46,619 bases of DNA from an uncultured Clostridia bacterium (GTDB taxonomy: Bacteria; Bacillota; Clostridia; Oscillospirales; Ruminococcaceae), in assembly GCA_945833805.1 (NCBI GenBank), contig CAMAGG010000002.1, forward strand, positions 1 through 46,619, in the 5' to 3' direction. The position numbers and the translations under genes were made by a program. The notes beneath the pieces are model-generated. The model was not told the origin of the DNA and ran no database searches. It saw only the letters and a program-made list of their open reading frames with translations. Shown one piece after another: positions 1 through 7,153 of the stretch (its first letter is position 1; each line of letters starts with the position of its first letter).

Positions 1-8
1 ATCACGAA

Positions 9-45
9 ACAGCAGCACGGTATTTTTGTGCTGCTGTTTTTGTGT
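9..45 (+). terminator. Rho-independent terminator of a gene left of the window
   Basis: An 11-bp perfect stem (AACAGCAGCAC with GTGCTGCTGTT) is followed by a T-run on the plus strand. The gene it serves would lie left of the window. It also sits directly beyond the stop of the minus-strand fragment at 46-292 and could act on both strands. Confidence 0.75.
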
Positions 46-292
46 TTATTCTTTCAGACTCTCCAGGAACTCAATCGCCTCATAAACCGTAGAAAATGTC
101 AGGCACTGAGTACAAAGCCACTGGTTTCTATCATCGGTGTCCTCAATACTTGGTAATCCCTGTGACAGAAGATTGGTGACGGTCTTTCTTGCGTTTGTCA
201 CGGCAGTAGGATAATTGGCTGCAATTTTTGAAATGGAATCGTAATCGCCCTTCTTATTAGGTAGGCTCTTTTGCTGTCAGTTTATCCAGCAT
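46..292 (-). pseudogene. Frameshifted remnant of a small unknown gene
   Basis: Read on the minus strand, an ATG at 292 preceded by GAAGGA opens a reading frame (MLDKLTAKEP) that stops after eleven codons near 259. A second frame, shifted by one base, continues for about 75 codons through residues such as DYDSISKIAANYP and ends at a stop at 46-48 (AIEFLESLKE). The simplest reading is one small gene broken by a single-base indel. The family is not recognised. The acidic, helix-rich tail and the surrounding decayed DNA would fit an accessory protein of a mobile element, but that is inference. A sequencing error would give the same picture. Confidence 0.5.
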
Positions 293-741
293 ACTATCAC
301 GTTCCTTCAACACAATTATACTACAAACTGGAGTCAGGAATTGCCTCTAAAATGAAACAGTAAAAAAATCAGCGCCCGCAGAAACGCAGGTGCTGAATCT
401 ATATGAACGCTGGCAGCCACTCGTCAGCGGTTATGGTATTGTTCAAAAACGACCGTTTGTGGGCAGTTTTCGGAGCGCTTGAAATCACCCCTAAAACTGC
501 CCTATTTCAGTCGTTTTTCTTCCCAAAACTTGTTCCAAAATCAACGTGCCGTTCTTCAACCGTTTTTGGAACGAATCCCTTGATAAAGCGTTGAACGCTT
601 AACAATAACTCTCCCTTCATTCTTTGTAAGAAGGTCAGAGATGTGAAATTTAATTCGTGCAGGCAGTTAAGTCGAAAATCTGTATCAGAAGATGCTGGAA
701 ACAATTATCAAAAGATAAGGACGAGATCATTCACATAACTT
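293..741. other. Gene-free stretch with unexplained inverted repeats
   Basis: No convincing gene was found: the two ORFs of about 63-65 codons here overlap on opposite strands and lack ribosome binding sites. The stretch holds an inverted repeat GTTCCAAAA (532-540) / TTTTGGAAC (564-572) and a 15-base palindrome, AAGCGTT-G-AACGCTT (586-600). Together with the broken gene at 46-292, this looks like the residue of an inserted element, though no ends or recombinase can be identified. Confidence 0.4.
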
Positions 742-776
742 TAATACCCCTGACTGGTTTTCGGTCAGGGGTATTA
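742..776. terminator. Strong hairpin, terminator-like
   Basis: A perfect 13-bp stem, TAATACCCCTGAC (742-754) with GTCAGGGGTATTA (764-776), is followed on the plus strand by CCTTTATAAAA. It probably closes a transcript coming from the decayed region. No intact gene feeds it now. Confidence 0.55.
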
Positions 777-779
777 CCT

Positions 780-812
780 TTATAAAACAAAACCGCCGGA
801 ATGAACCGGCGG
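780..812 (-). terminator. Terminator of the amino-acid ABC transporter operon
   Basis: The minus strand reads CCGCCGG-TTCATT-CCGGCGG followed by TTTTGTTTTATA, 12 bp beyond the stop of the binding-protein gene. It is a classical intrinsic terminator. Confidence 0.85.
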
Positions 813-824
813 AATACGTCGGAA

Positions 825-1703
825 TTACATTTCGCCGCCCTCTACAACAAGGTTATCCTTATCAACAGCGTCGCCGTAAACTGCGGCAAGCGTTGCGTCG
901 TAGTCAGCGTGGAAGAACTGCTCGTCTGCAAGAGCCTTGATCTCATCGTTGATCCAGTTGAGGAGAGTTTCGTTGCCCTTTGTTACTGCCGGAGCGATAG
1001 CGTCAAGGCTTCCGAGGGACTCAACGCCGACGGTGAAGCCGGGATTGCTCATTGCCCAAGCAAGAACCTCTGTATTATCAGTGGAGAACGCGTCGCCTCT
1101 GCCGTCCTGAAGCGCGGAATAAGCCTCGTTGTACTCGTCGTATTTCTGGAGCTTTACATCGGGATAGTTCTCGGTGAAATATGTTTCAGCGGTTGTACCC
1201 TTTACAACTATAAGCGTCTTGCCGTTAAGCTGTTCAACATCGGTAATAACTGCGCTGTCAGGAGAAACCACGCCGAGAGCTACCTTCATGTACGGAAGCG
1301 CGAAATCGACCTTTTCCTTGCGCTCGTCTGTAACGGTGAAGTTTGCGAGAATAATGTCAACCTTTGCGGTTTCAAGGAATTCAACGCGGCTTGCTGCCTC
1401 GACCGGAACGAGCTTCAGCTCAACGCCGAGATCCTTTGCGATTCTCTCAGCGAAGTATACATCGTAGCCCTGATAGTTTCCTTCATTGTCAACATATCCG
1501 AAAGGATTCTTGTCGGAGAAAACTCCGATAGTTACCTCGCCGCTCTCCTTGATCTGGTCAACGGTTCTGTATGTGCCAGACTGAGCCGCGGAAGAATCCC
1601 CGCTGTCAGCTGCGGAAGAGCCGTTGCTGTTTGAGCAAGCTGCAAATGACAGCGCCATAGCTGCCGCAGCAAAAACAGATGCAATTTTCTTTAATGTGTT
1701 CAT
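825..1703 (-). CDS. Amino-acid ABC transporter, substrate-binding lipoprotein (CjaA-like, probably cysteine)
   Basis: Extracellular solute receptor of a polar amino-acid ABC importer, 292 residues. The start at 1703 is chosen because GGAGG lies 8 bases upstream; an in-frame ATG at 1718 overlaps that Shine-Dalgarno. Residues 1-22 form a lipoprotein signal peptide ending in a lipobox (FAAC, Cys23), followed by a Ser/Ala/Asp-rich linker. The type-3 periplasmic-binding domain follows, with GVFSDKNPFGYVD, VDIILANFTVTDERKEKVDF, KGTTAETYF and the tail VVEGG. From memory, these segments are very close to Campylobacter CjaA, a cysteine receptor, so cysteine is the best substrate guess; glutamate or aspartate remain possible. 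It is the last gene of its operon, directly before a terminator. Confidence 0.88.
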   Translation of the reverse strand: MNTLKKIASVFAAAAMALSFAACSNSNGSSAADSGDSSAAQSGTYRTVDQIKESGEVTIGVFSDKNPFGYVDNEGNYQGYDVYFAERIAKDLGVELKLVPVEAASRVEFLETAKVDIILANFTVTDERKEKVDFALPYMKVALGVVSPDSAVITDVEQLNGKTLIVVKGTTAETYFTENYPDVKLQKYDEYNEAYSALQDGRGDAFSTDNTEVLAWAMSNPGFTVGVESLGSLDAIAPAVTKGNETLLNWINDEIKALADEQFFHADYDATLAAVYGDAVDKDNLVVEGGEM

Positions 1704-1795
1704 TAGTAGATCCTCCATTGTCCCTTTATTTGTTTTATATTGTTGACCTGCTCTCTGTATGAATGGGGCAGATACGCGCGTTTTCCGCCGAATTC

Positions 1796-2539
1796 TTATC
1801 TTGAGTAGGTAAACGTCTTTAAGAAACGCTGTGCGCGTTCGGTTTTCGGATCGTGGAAGAACTCCTTAGGAGCGCCCTCTTCAACGATCACGCCGCCGTC
1901 CAGGAAAACTACCCGGTCGGCTACAGCCTCCGCAAACGCCATTTCATGGGTGACTATCATCATTGTCGTTCCGCTGTTTGCAAGACCGAGAACAACGTTC
2001 AGCACCTCATGCACCATCTCCGGATCAAGCGCCGCAGTTATCTCGTCCAGAAGCATTATATCCGGGTTCATGATAAGGCTGCGGACTATCGCAACTCTCT
2101 GCTTCTGACCGCCGGAAAGCTCCGATGGATAGGAATTCGCCTTATCCTCAAGCCCAACGCGTTTGAGAAGCGCCATTGCGTTTTCCGTTACCTCTTCCCT
2201 GCTGCGGTTTTGAACCTTGAGCGGTGAAAGAGTGATATTCTTAAGCACAGTCATGTGCGGGAAAAGATCGTAGCTCTGGAATACCATGCCGATCTTCTGG
2301 CGGATATTGTAAAGGCTCGCTTTTCCGTGCTCTACCGGCTCGCCATGAAGCATGACCGTTCCTCCCTGAATCGGCTCAAGACCGTTCAGGCAGCGCAGCA
2401 GCGTGCTTTTTCCGCAGCCGGAAGGACCGATCAGAACAACGACCTCGCCCTTTGATACGCTAAGCGACAGGTCATTGAGAATGATATTGTCGCCGAAACG
2501 CTTTACCAGATGATTTATGTCAATAATATGCTCAGCCAT
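1796..2539 (-). CDS. Amino-acid ABC transporter, ATP-binding protein
   Basis: Cytoplasmic ATPase of the importer (GlnQ/TcyN class), 247 residues, a usual length. Visible motifs are Walker A GPSGCGKS (residues 38-45), signature LSGGQKQR (about 140), Walker B IMLLDEI with TAALDPE (about 165) and the switch histidine in IVTHEM. The preferred start is 2539, 9 bases after GAGGGG; an in-frame ATG at 2545 overlaps the permease stop as ATGA and is the alternative. It sits between the permease and binding-protein genes, so all four products should form one complex. Confidence 0.92.
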   Translation of the reverse strand: MAEHIIDINHLVKRFGDNIILNDLSLSVSKGEVVVLIGPSGCGKSTLLRCLNGLEPIQGGTVMLHGEPVEHGKASLYNIRQKIGMVFQSYDLFPHMTVLKNITLSPLKVQNRSREEVTENAMALLKRVGLEDKANSYPSELSGGQKQRVAIVRSLIMNPDIMLLDEITAALDPEMVHEVLNVVLGLANSGTTMMIVTHEMAFAEAVADRVVFLDGGVIVEEGAPKEFFHDPKTERAQRFLKTFTYSR

Positions 2540-2541
2540 GT

Positions 2542-3213
2542 TCATTCACCCCTCTTTTTTGTAAGCTTTCTCGACAGCAGCGACAGCGGAAAGCATATCA
2601 GGAAGTACATCAGGAATATCGCCGCGTAGACCCACAGCGCCGCGTTGGGATAATCAAAGCGGTTCGCGTCGATTATCTGCTTTCCGACCTTGAGCACCTC
2701 GGTCACGCCGATGAGAGATACCAGAGCCGTTGTTTTTATCATTCTGGTGGACAGATTGATAATGTCCGGCACAAGCCCTCTGATCGCCTGCGGGAAAATA
2801 ACGTAGGTGTAAAGCTGTACTCTGGTAAGTCCCAGTGACAGTCCCGACTCAAACTGATGCTTCGGGATCGCCGTAAACGCTGCGCGAACAAGATCTCCGA
2901 CCTCGGACGCGCCCCAGATCGTCAGCATTATCACCGCCGCCATCTCTCCGTTAAGGTTGATTCCCGTGAGCTTCGTTATTCCAAAGAAGATGATGAACAG
3001 CCACACAAGCTGCGGCATGATTCTGACTATTTCTATATAAACCCGGCAGATAGCTTTTACCACCGGATTTTTTACCAGCATGACCGCGCCGACAACTACG
3101 CCGATCACCAGCGATAGTCCAATCGAGATGAGCGACAGCCTGAGCGTCACCCACAGACCGTCCAGCAGACGCAGCATGTTGTTTCCCATGAAAAGGACTT
3201 CAATTCCCTGCAC
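2542..3213 (-). CDS. Amino-acid ABC transporter permease, second subunit
   Basis: Inner-membrane permease of the HisM/GlnP family, 223 residues. It has an N-terminal membrane segment ([20 protein letters not shown]), the [12 protein letters not shown] segment typical of polar amino-acid permeases, and the cytoplasmic EAA-type loop ([22 protein letters not shown]) that docks on the ATPase. It overlaps the preceding permease by 14 bp, which indicates translational coupling, and its own stop overlaps the alternative start of the ATPase gene. It probably pairs with the upstream permease as a heterodimer. Confidence 0.9.
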   Translation of the reverse strand: MQGIEVLFMGNNMLRLLDGLWVTLRLSLISIGLSLVIGVVVGAVMLVKNPVVKAICRVYIEIVRIMPQLVWLFIIFFGITKLTGINLNGEMAAVIMLTIWGASEVGDLVRAAFTAIPKHQFESGLSLGLTRVQLYTYVIFPQAIRGLVPDIINLSTRMIKTTALVSLIGVTEVLKVGKQIIDANRFDYPNAALWVYAAIFLMYFLICFPLSLLSRKLTKKRGE

Positions 3214-3853
3214 GGCGCATCCTCCTTTCCAGAACCGAAAATACGATTGAGATCGGGAGAATTATCACCAGATAAGCCGCAACAAGCATCGTCAGCGCTT
3301 CTCCGGTGTTGTAATACATACCGATGAGATCCTTTGCAACATACATAAGGTCTGCAAGGGATACCGCGCTGAATACGCTGGTTTCCTTAAGCAGGAATAT
3401 CACATTTGCGGCAAGGGCGGGAACAGACACGGAAGCCGCCTGCGGGATAACTATGTACCGCATGACCTGCCCCCGGCGAAGCCCTAGGCTCTCGGCGCTT
3501 TCAAGCTGCACCTTCCCAACCGATCTCAGACCGCTGAGGAAGCTCTCCGCCATATAGCTGCCGCCGAGAAAAGCAAGACCGATAATTCCGCACGCCTCGC
3601 TTGACAGCAGTATTCCCGCCTTCGGAAGTCCGAAATACAGGAAGAAAAGCTGCACAATTAGCGGGGTATTCCGCGACAGTTCGATATAAACCGCCACGAT
3701 CTGACGCGCAACAGGTATTCTGTAATACTTTACCAGCGCACAGACAAGTCCTATCACCACGGCAAGCAGAATTCCGATCACACCGATCGTGACGGTAAGC
3801 ACTGCGGCTTCAACGTACATCGGCGCGAATTTCTGAATAAACGACCAGTCCAC
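3200..3853 (-). CDS. Amino-acid ABC transporter permease, first subunit
   Basis: Inner-membrane permease of the same HisM/GlnP family, 217 residues. It shows the family segment IELSRNTPLIVQLFFLYFG and an EAA-type loop (ESAESLGLRRGQVMRYIVIPQA). The start codon is GTG at 3853, 7 bases after GGAG; the ATG five bases upstream is out of frame. It is the first gene of the four-gene operon. A leader of roughly 135 bases separates it from a strong promoter. Confidence 0.9.
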   Translation of the reverse strand: MDWSFIQKFAPMYVEAAVLTVTIGVIGILLAVVIGLVCALVKYYRIPVARQIVAVYIELSRNTPLIVQLFFLYFGLPKAGILLSSEACGIIGLAFLGGSYMAESFLSGLRSVGKVQLESAESLGLRRGQVMRYIVIPQAASVSVPALAANVIFLLKETSVFSAVSLADLMYVAKDLIGMYYNTGEALTMLVAAYLVIILPISIVFSVLERRMRRAGN

Positions 3854-3995
3854 AACATCACTCCGTTAATGAATTTGTTTTGTATGCCAGCGGAGAGAGA
3901 AGAGCGGAAGCTCCTGTGCTGCCCGGTGAAGCCTAGCCAAAAGTACGGCAGGGCTAAAACAATCATTCTGATACAAACTTTTTGTTTGTGGGAAT

Positions 3996-4024
3996 ATTAT
4001 AGCATACAAAACATATTATGTCAA
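3996..4024 (-). promoter_or_regulatory. Proximal promoter of the ABC transporter operon
   Basis: On the minus strand TTGACA (4019-4024) and TATAAT (3996-4001) are separated by exactly 17 bp, a perfect sigma-A consensus. Transcription would start near 3989, leaving a leader of about 135 bases. That leader contains a CTGCC/GGCAG stem and a GAGC-TTCC-GCTC hairpin. No known riboswitch class was recognised in it. Confidence 0.85.
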
Positions 4025-4112
4025 TAGGTTTAGTGTAACTCTCTGCACAAAAACATTTAACATTTTTTTGATTTTTTCGGCGAATAACCGATGGGCATTC
4101 CCCTGAACCATT

Positions 4113-4167
4113 ATATGCACAGTCCCGGAAAGCGGTAAACGTAGTTACCGGCTCAACAGCCGCATAC
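4113..4167 (-). ncRNA. Candidate structured leader or small RNA
   Basis: The RNA expected from the distal promoter begins with GUAUGC, which can pair with GCAUAU about 45 bases later. Inside are CGGCU-GUUG-AGCCG and CGGUAA-CUACGU-UUACCG, two hairpins that share bases and so exclude each other. That layout would suit a switch. No known riboswitch consensus was recognised and no U-tract terminator follows, so this is only a candidate. Confidence 0.35.
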
Positions 4168-4173
4168 TTATTG

Positions 4174-4202
4174 ATTATATCACATTGCGTCAGATAATTC
4201 AA
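4174..4202 (-). promoter_or_regulatory. Distal promoter upstream of the ABC transporter operon
   Basis: On the minus strand TTGAAT (4197-4202), a 17-bp spacer and TATAAT (4174-4179) form a second strong sigma-A promoter about 180 bp upstream of the proximal one. Transcription would start near 4167, at the first base of a foldable segment (4113-4167). Confidence 0.75.
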
Positions 4203-4290
4203 GTAGAAAATATATTTCATGCAAGAAAAATGTTTGATTTGAGCTGCCGCTGCGCATGGGCGGACGATCTGGTATTATAAAAAAACATAT

Positions 4291-4316
4291 TTCTGGATAT
4301 TGAAACATATCCAGAA
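4291..4316. promoter_or_regulatory. Palindromic operator over the pdxS -35 box
   Basis: Perfect 10-bp arms TTCTGGATAT (4291-4300) and ATATCCAGAA (4307-4316) flank six bases and cover the -35 hexamer. A direct repeat AAACATAT also occurs at 4283-4290 and 4303-4310. The position is that of a repressor site. A PLP-sensing regulator would be the natural candidate, but no such gene is nearby. Confidence 0.65.
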
Positions 4317-4327
4317 GTGGTTATAAT
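4300..4327 (+). promoter_or_regulatory. pdxST promoter
   Basis: TTGAAA (4300-4305), a 16-bp spacer and TATAAT (4322-4327) lie about 50 bases upstream of the pdxS start. The -35 overlaps the palindrome at 4291-4316. Confidence 0.8.
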
Positions 4328-4377
4328 ATAAAACAGGAAAACTTCCAAAACAAAATACCAAAAGGAGAAACTAAACC

Positions 4378-5250
4378 ATGTCAGACAGACTTGAATTAAA
4401 CAAAAATTTAGCCCAGATGTTAAAAGGCGGCGTTATCATGGACGTAACTACACCGGAGCAGGCTAAGATCGCAGAAGCTGCGGGCGCCTGCGCTGTTATG
4501 GCGCTGGAACGTATCCCTGCGGATATCCGCGCAGCTGGCGGTGTTTCCAGAATGAGCGACCCGAAGATGATCAAGGGTATCCAGAATGCGGTTTCTATCC
4601 CGGTCATGGCAAAGTGCCGTATCGGTCATTTCGCTGAAGCCCAGATACTTCAGGCTATCGAGATCGACTACATTGACGAGAGCGAGGTACTCTCCCCCGC
4701 CGACGATAAATACCACATCGACAAGACAAAGTTTGACGTTCCTTTCGTATGCGGCGCAAAGGATCTCGGCGAGGCTCTCCGCAGAATAAACGAGGGTGCT
4801 TCCATGATCAGAACAAAGGGCGAGCCGGGTACAGGCGACGTAGTTCAGGCAGTCCGCCACATGAGAATGATGCAGAGCGAGATCCGCCGCATTGGTTCTA
4901 TGGCTGAAGACGAGCTTTACGAAACCGCAAAGTCCCTCGCTGTTCCTTTCGAACTGGTGAAGTTCGTTCACGACAACAAGAAGCTGCCGGTGGTTAATTT
5001 CGCGGCAGGCGGCGTAGCTACCCCTGCTGACGCAGCGCTGATGATGCAGCTTGGCGCAGAGGGCGTATTCGTAGGCTCCGGTATCTTCAAGTCCGGAAAC
5101 CCCGAAAAGCGCGCAGCGGCTATCGTTAAGGCAGTTACCAACTTCAACGACGCAAAGCTTCTCGCAGAACTGTCCGAGGATCTCGGCGAAGCAATGGTAG
5201 GTATCAACGAGCAGGAGATCGCACTGCTCATGGCGGAGCGCGGAAAGTGA
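4378..5250 (+). CDS. pdxS: Pyridoxal 5'-phosphate synthase, PdxS subunit
   Basis: Lyase subunit of the DXP-independent PLP synthase. It condenses ribose 5-phosphate, glyceraldehyde 3-phosphate and ammonia into PLP in the cytoplasm. The 290 residues match the family length. Visible are GGVIMDV with Asp22, the Schiff-base lysine in MAKCRIGHF (Lys79), and RTKGEPGTG with the second lysine near 147. The start follows AAAGGAG. The stop TGA overlaps the pdxT start as TGATG, so the two subunits are translationally coupled and should assemble as the usual PdxS dodecamer carrying PdxT. Confidence 0.97.
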   Translation: MSDRLELNKNLAQMLKGGVIMDVTTPEQAKIAEAAGACAVMALERIPADIRAAGGVSRMSDPKMIKGIQNAVSIPVMAKCRIGHFAEAQILQAIEIDYIDESEVLSPADDKYHIDKTKFDVPFVCGAKDLGEALRRINEGASMIRTKGEPGTGDVVQAVRHMRMMQSEIRRIGSMAEDELYETAKSLAVPFELVKFVHDNKKLPVVNFAAGGVATPADAALMMQLGAEGVFVGSGIFKSGNPEKRAAAIVKAVTNFNDAKLLAELSEDLGEAMVGINEQEIALLMAERGK

Positions 5251-5849
5251 TGACAATAGGAGTATTAGCGCTTCAGGGCGCATTCATCGAGCATGAGAGA
5301 ATGCTGGCGCAGCTCGGCGCTGACAGCTTCGAGATTCGTCAGCTCAAGGATATTGACCGGCACATGGACGGGCTGATTATTCCCGGCGGTGAAAGCACCG
5401 TTCAGGGCAAGCTGCTCAGAGAACTGGGGCTTCTACAACCGCTCACCGAGCAGATCAAATCAGGACTTCCGGTATTCGGCACCTGCGCGGGGCTTATCCT
5501 TCTCGCAAAGAAAATTGACGGCGGAGAGGCTCCACATATTGCGGTCATAGACATCACCGCAAAGCGCAATGCATACGGCAGACAACTCGGCAGCTTTGCA
5601 GCAAATGCTGAATTCAAAGGTCTGGGCGTGATCCCTATGACCTTTATCCGCGCACCCTACATCAGCGAAACCAGCGGCGCGGAGATACTCGCCGAGGTTG
5701 ACGGAAAGGCAGTAGCCGCGCGTCAGGGCAATATACTTGTAACCGCATTCCACCCGGAACTTACTTCCGATTTGTCGGTACACAGATATTTTCTTGGAAT
5801 TGCGGCAGAGAATTCATCAAAGGCAAACTCCGCCGAAATCGCAGTATAA
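5250..5849 (+). CDS. pdxT: Pyridoxal 5'-phosphate synthase, glutaminase subunit PdxT
   Basis: Class I glutamine amidotransferase that supplies ammonia to PdxS, 199 residues. The catalytic triad is visible: Cys79 in FGTCAGLI, and His and Glu in AFHPEL near residues 170-172. The GGES oxyanion motif is at 46-49. The start is taken as the ATG that overlaps the pdxS stop; an in-frame GTG three bases earlier is possible. A strong hairpin follows 7 bp after the stop, closing a two-gene operon. Confidence 0.96.
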   Translation: MTIGVLALQGAFIEHERMLAQLGADSFEIRQLKDIDRHMDGLIIPGGESTVQGKLLRELGLLQPLTEQIKSGLPVFGTCAGLILLAKKIDGGEAPHIAVIDITAKRNAYGRQLGSFAANAEFKGLGVIPMTFIRAPYISETSGAEILAEVDGKAVAARQGNILVTAFHPELTSDLSVHRYFLGIAAENSSKANSAEIAV

Positions 5850-5856
5850 CTTTCAC

Positions 5857-5883
5857 GACCTCCGTAATTCTCTTACGGAGGTC
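5857..5883 (+). terminator. Hairpin after pdxT
   Basis: A perfect 11-bp stem, GACCTCCGTAA with TTACGGAGGTC, and a 5-base loop lie 7 bases after the pdxT stop. The following AAATAGTTTGTATT is only moderately T-rich. Confidence 0.7.
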
Positions 5884-5982
5884 AAATAGTTTGTATTGAA
5901 ATTTATTTCATGAAGTTTATTTTTGAAATTCACAAAATCTCAAAATATATCATCTGATTTAAATAAAAAAGCAATTTGGGTA

Positions 5983-6011
5983 TTGATTTTTAGTCTGATA
6001 TGTTGTATAAT
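5983..6011 (+). promoter_or_regulatory. Promoter of the small XRE regulator
   Basis: TTGATT (5983-5988), 17 bp, TATAAT (6006-6011), about 38 bases upstream of the ATG at 6049. Confidence 0.75.
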
Positions 6012-6048
6012 TAAGAAACAACTATTAAACCCACAGGAGGAGTATCTT

Positions 6049-6297
6049 ATGTTCAAAAATCAGGCAAACGGACGCAAAAACCTTATCGGCATCAAAATGC
6101 GCGAAGTTCGGAAGTCCCGCGGTATTTCCCAGCGTCAGGTCGCTGACGATCTTGCTGAGCTTGGTCTAATCGTTGACAAGAATGCAGTTCAGCGCATGGA
6201 ATCTGGTCAGCGCTTCATCACCGATATCGAGCTGATAACTATTGCAAAATACCTCGAGATCCCGGTAAATGAACTGATTGCTTCATTAACAAAGTAA
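6049..6297 (+). CDS. Small XRE-family helix-turn-helix regulator
   Basis: An 82-residue, single-domain DNA-binding protein. The start at 6049 follows CAGGAGGAG by a good distance and lies just after a promoter; a longer reading frame begins inside AT-rich intergenic DNA and is unlikely. The Cro/C1-type fold covers roughly residues 15-75, with MREVRKSRGISQRQVADDL, KNAVQRMESGQRFITDIELITIAKYLEIPVNEL. No sensing domain is present. It is a single-gene unit with its own promoter and terminators. Its targets are unknown. Confidence 0.85.
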   Translation: MFKNQANGRKNLIGIKMREVRKSRGISQRQVADDLAELGLIVDKNAVQRMESGQRFITDIELITIAKYLEIPVNELIASLTK

Positions 6298-6307
6298 TTC
6301 TATCAGA

Positions 6308-6342
6308 AATGCCCCGTTCAAAGCGACGGGGCATTTGGGTTT
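6308..6342 (+). terminator. Terminator of the XRE gene
   Basis: A perfect 10-bp stem AATGCCCCGT (6308-6317) / ACGGGGCATT (6326-6335) is followed by TGGGTTT, 10 bp after the stop. Confidence 0.75.
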
Positions 6343-6357
6343 CGGCAACACAAAAAT

Positions 6358-6388
6358 GCTGCCGCGGAGTATCACGGCAGCTTTTTTT
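6358..6388. terminator. Bidirectional terminator between convergent genes
   Basis: GCTGCCG (6358-6364) pairs with CGGCAGC (6375-6381). Seven Ts follow on the plus strand, and ATTTTTG follows on the minus strand. It separates the XRE gene from the convergent kinase-like gene. Confidence 0.8.
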
Positions 6389-6389
6389 A

Positions 6390-6983
6390 TTACGCATTTT
6401 TAAGCTCAATGTACCTGATCAGCAGCTCGGTTGTTCCTTCAATGCCAAGCCTTGAGGAATTGACAGTGATATCATAGCTTCTGGAATCGCCCCATTTGGT
6501 GTCGCAATGTGTGTTGTGATAATACTTGCGGCGCTTGTCGTGCTGTTCAATTCGGGACTTCGCTTTCTCCTCGGAAATTCCCTCCCGTTCTGCCGTGCGC
6601 TTGATTTTGGAGTCCATATCGCCGAGAATGAACACACGCACCAGACCGGGATTTTCCCGCAGGATATAATCCGAGCATCTGCCTATTACCACAAAGCTCT
6701 CCCCTGCGTCTGCGCGATTCTTGATATATTCAAACTGCATCTGAGCAATGACCTCCTCCGGGGAATTGCTGAAGCCGTTTACAGTGCGGGAAAACAGAAG
6801 ATTTCTCGCGCTCTCATCGTATTTTCTGAGGTATTCCTCGCTGGTGTTCTTCTCCTTTGCAATATCGCCGAGTATATTGCTGTCAAAAAGCGGCAGCCCG
6901 AAATACTCCGCCAGCTTCGCGGCAACGATATGTCCTCCGCTTCCGAATTCACGTCCTACGGAGATGATAAGCTGTTTATCCAT
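6390..6983 (-). CDS. Cytidylate kinase-like family protein
   Basis: A 197-residue P-loop nucleotide kinase of the cytidylate kinase-like family common in gut Firmicutes. This family is distinct from canonical Cmk. The nucleotide loop GREFGSGGH (residues 10-18) departs from Walker A: it has no GKS/GKT and carries Gly-Gly-His instead. FVVIGRCSDYIL and the arginine-rich lid KIKRTAEREGISEEKAKSRIEQHDKRR match kinase core and lid regions. The start follows GGAGGAAGTTAT. The true substrate is not established for the family. The gene is monocistronic, with its own promoter at 7040-7068 and a terminator. Confidence 0.85.
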   Translation of the reverse strand: MDKQLIISVGREFGSGGHIVAAKLAEYFGLPLFDSNILGDIAKEKNTSEEYLRKYDESARNLLFSRTVNGFSNSPEEVIAQMQFEYIKNRADAGESFVVIGRCSDYILRENPGLVRVFILGDMDSKIKRTAEREGISEEKAKSRIEQHDKRRKYYHNTHCDTKWGDSRSYDITVNSSRLGIEGTTELLIRYIELKNA

Positions 6984-7039
6984 ATAACTTCCTCCATATC
7001 AAGGGTTTGAGCCCTGATGATCTCAATTTCCTTGTTCAT

Positions 7040-7068
7040 ATTCTACCGTAAAAGCCTGCTTTTTTCAA
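7040..7068 (-). promoter_or_regulatory. Promoter of the kinase-like gene
   Basis: On the minus strand TTGAAA (7063-7068), 17 bp, TAGAAT (7040-7045), about 57 bases before the ATG. Confidence 0.7.
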
Positions 7069-7119
7069 CAATTTTTCCCAAGCATTTCACGGTTTCAAAA
7101 CGGGATAAATCAGATATTT

Positions 7120-7145
7120 ATTCCCTCACCAAGAGATGAGGGAAT
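7120..7145 (-). terminator. Terminator after the ArsB/NhaD-type transporter
   Basis: A 9-bp stem, ATTCCCTCA/TGAGGGAAT, lies 8 bases past the stop. The T-tract on the minus strand is weak, so this may be a 3' stability hairpin. Confidence 0.55.
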
Positions 7146-7153
7146 TATAATGA

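Noticed and set aside
403..704. Two 63-65 codon frames on opposite strands
   Set aside because: They overlap each other, lack ribosome binding sites and cover inverted repeats. They are probably non-coding remnant DNA.
801..1634. A 277-codon plus-strand reading frame
   Set aside because: It lies antisense to the binding-protein gene, whose lipobox, domain motifs and terminator are clear. It has no ribosome binding site and a Cys/Arg-rich, non-protein-like composition.
3778..3966. A 62-codon minus-strand frame starting in the transporter leader, possible leader peptide
   Set aside because: It overlaps the first permease out of frame and lacks a Shine-Dalgarno, and no run of cysteine or other regulatory codons is visible.
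3854..3990. S-box, T-box or other known riboswitch in the transporter leader
   Set aside because: The conserved blocks of SAM riboswitches and the T-box GGTGG element were looked for and are absent.
3963..4220. An 85-codon minus-strand frame upstream of the transporter operon
   Set aside because: It crosses the proximal promoter and the foldable RNA segment, has no Shine-Dalgarno and resembles no protein. The region is better read as regulatory.
4420..5283. A 287-codon minus-strand reading frame over pdxS
   Set aside because: It is a shadow of pdxS; the plus strand has complete PdxS motifs and a promoter.
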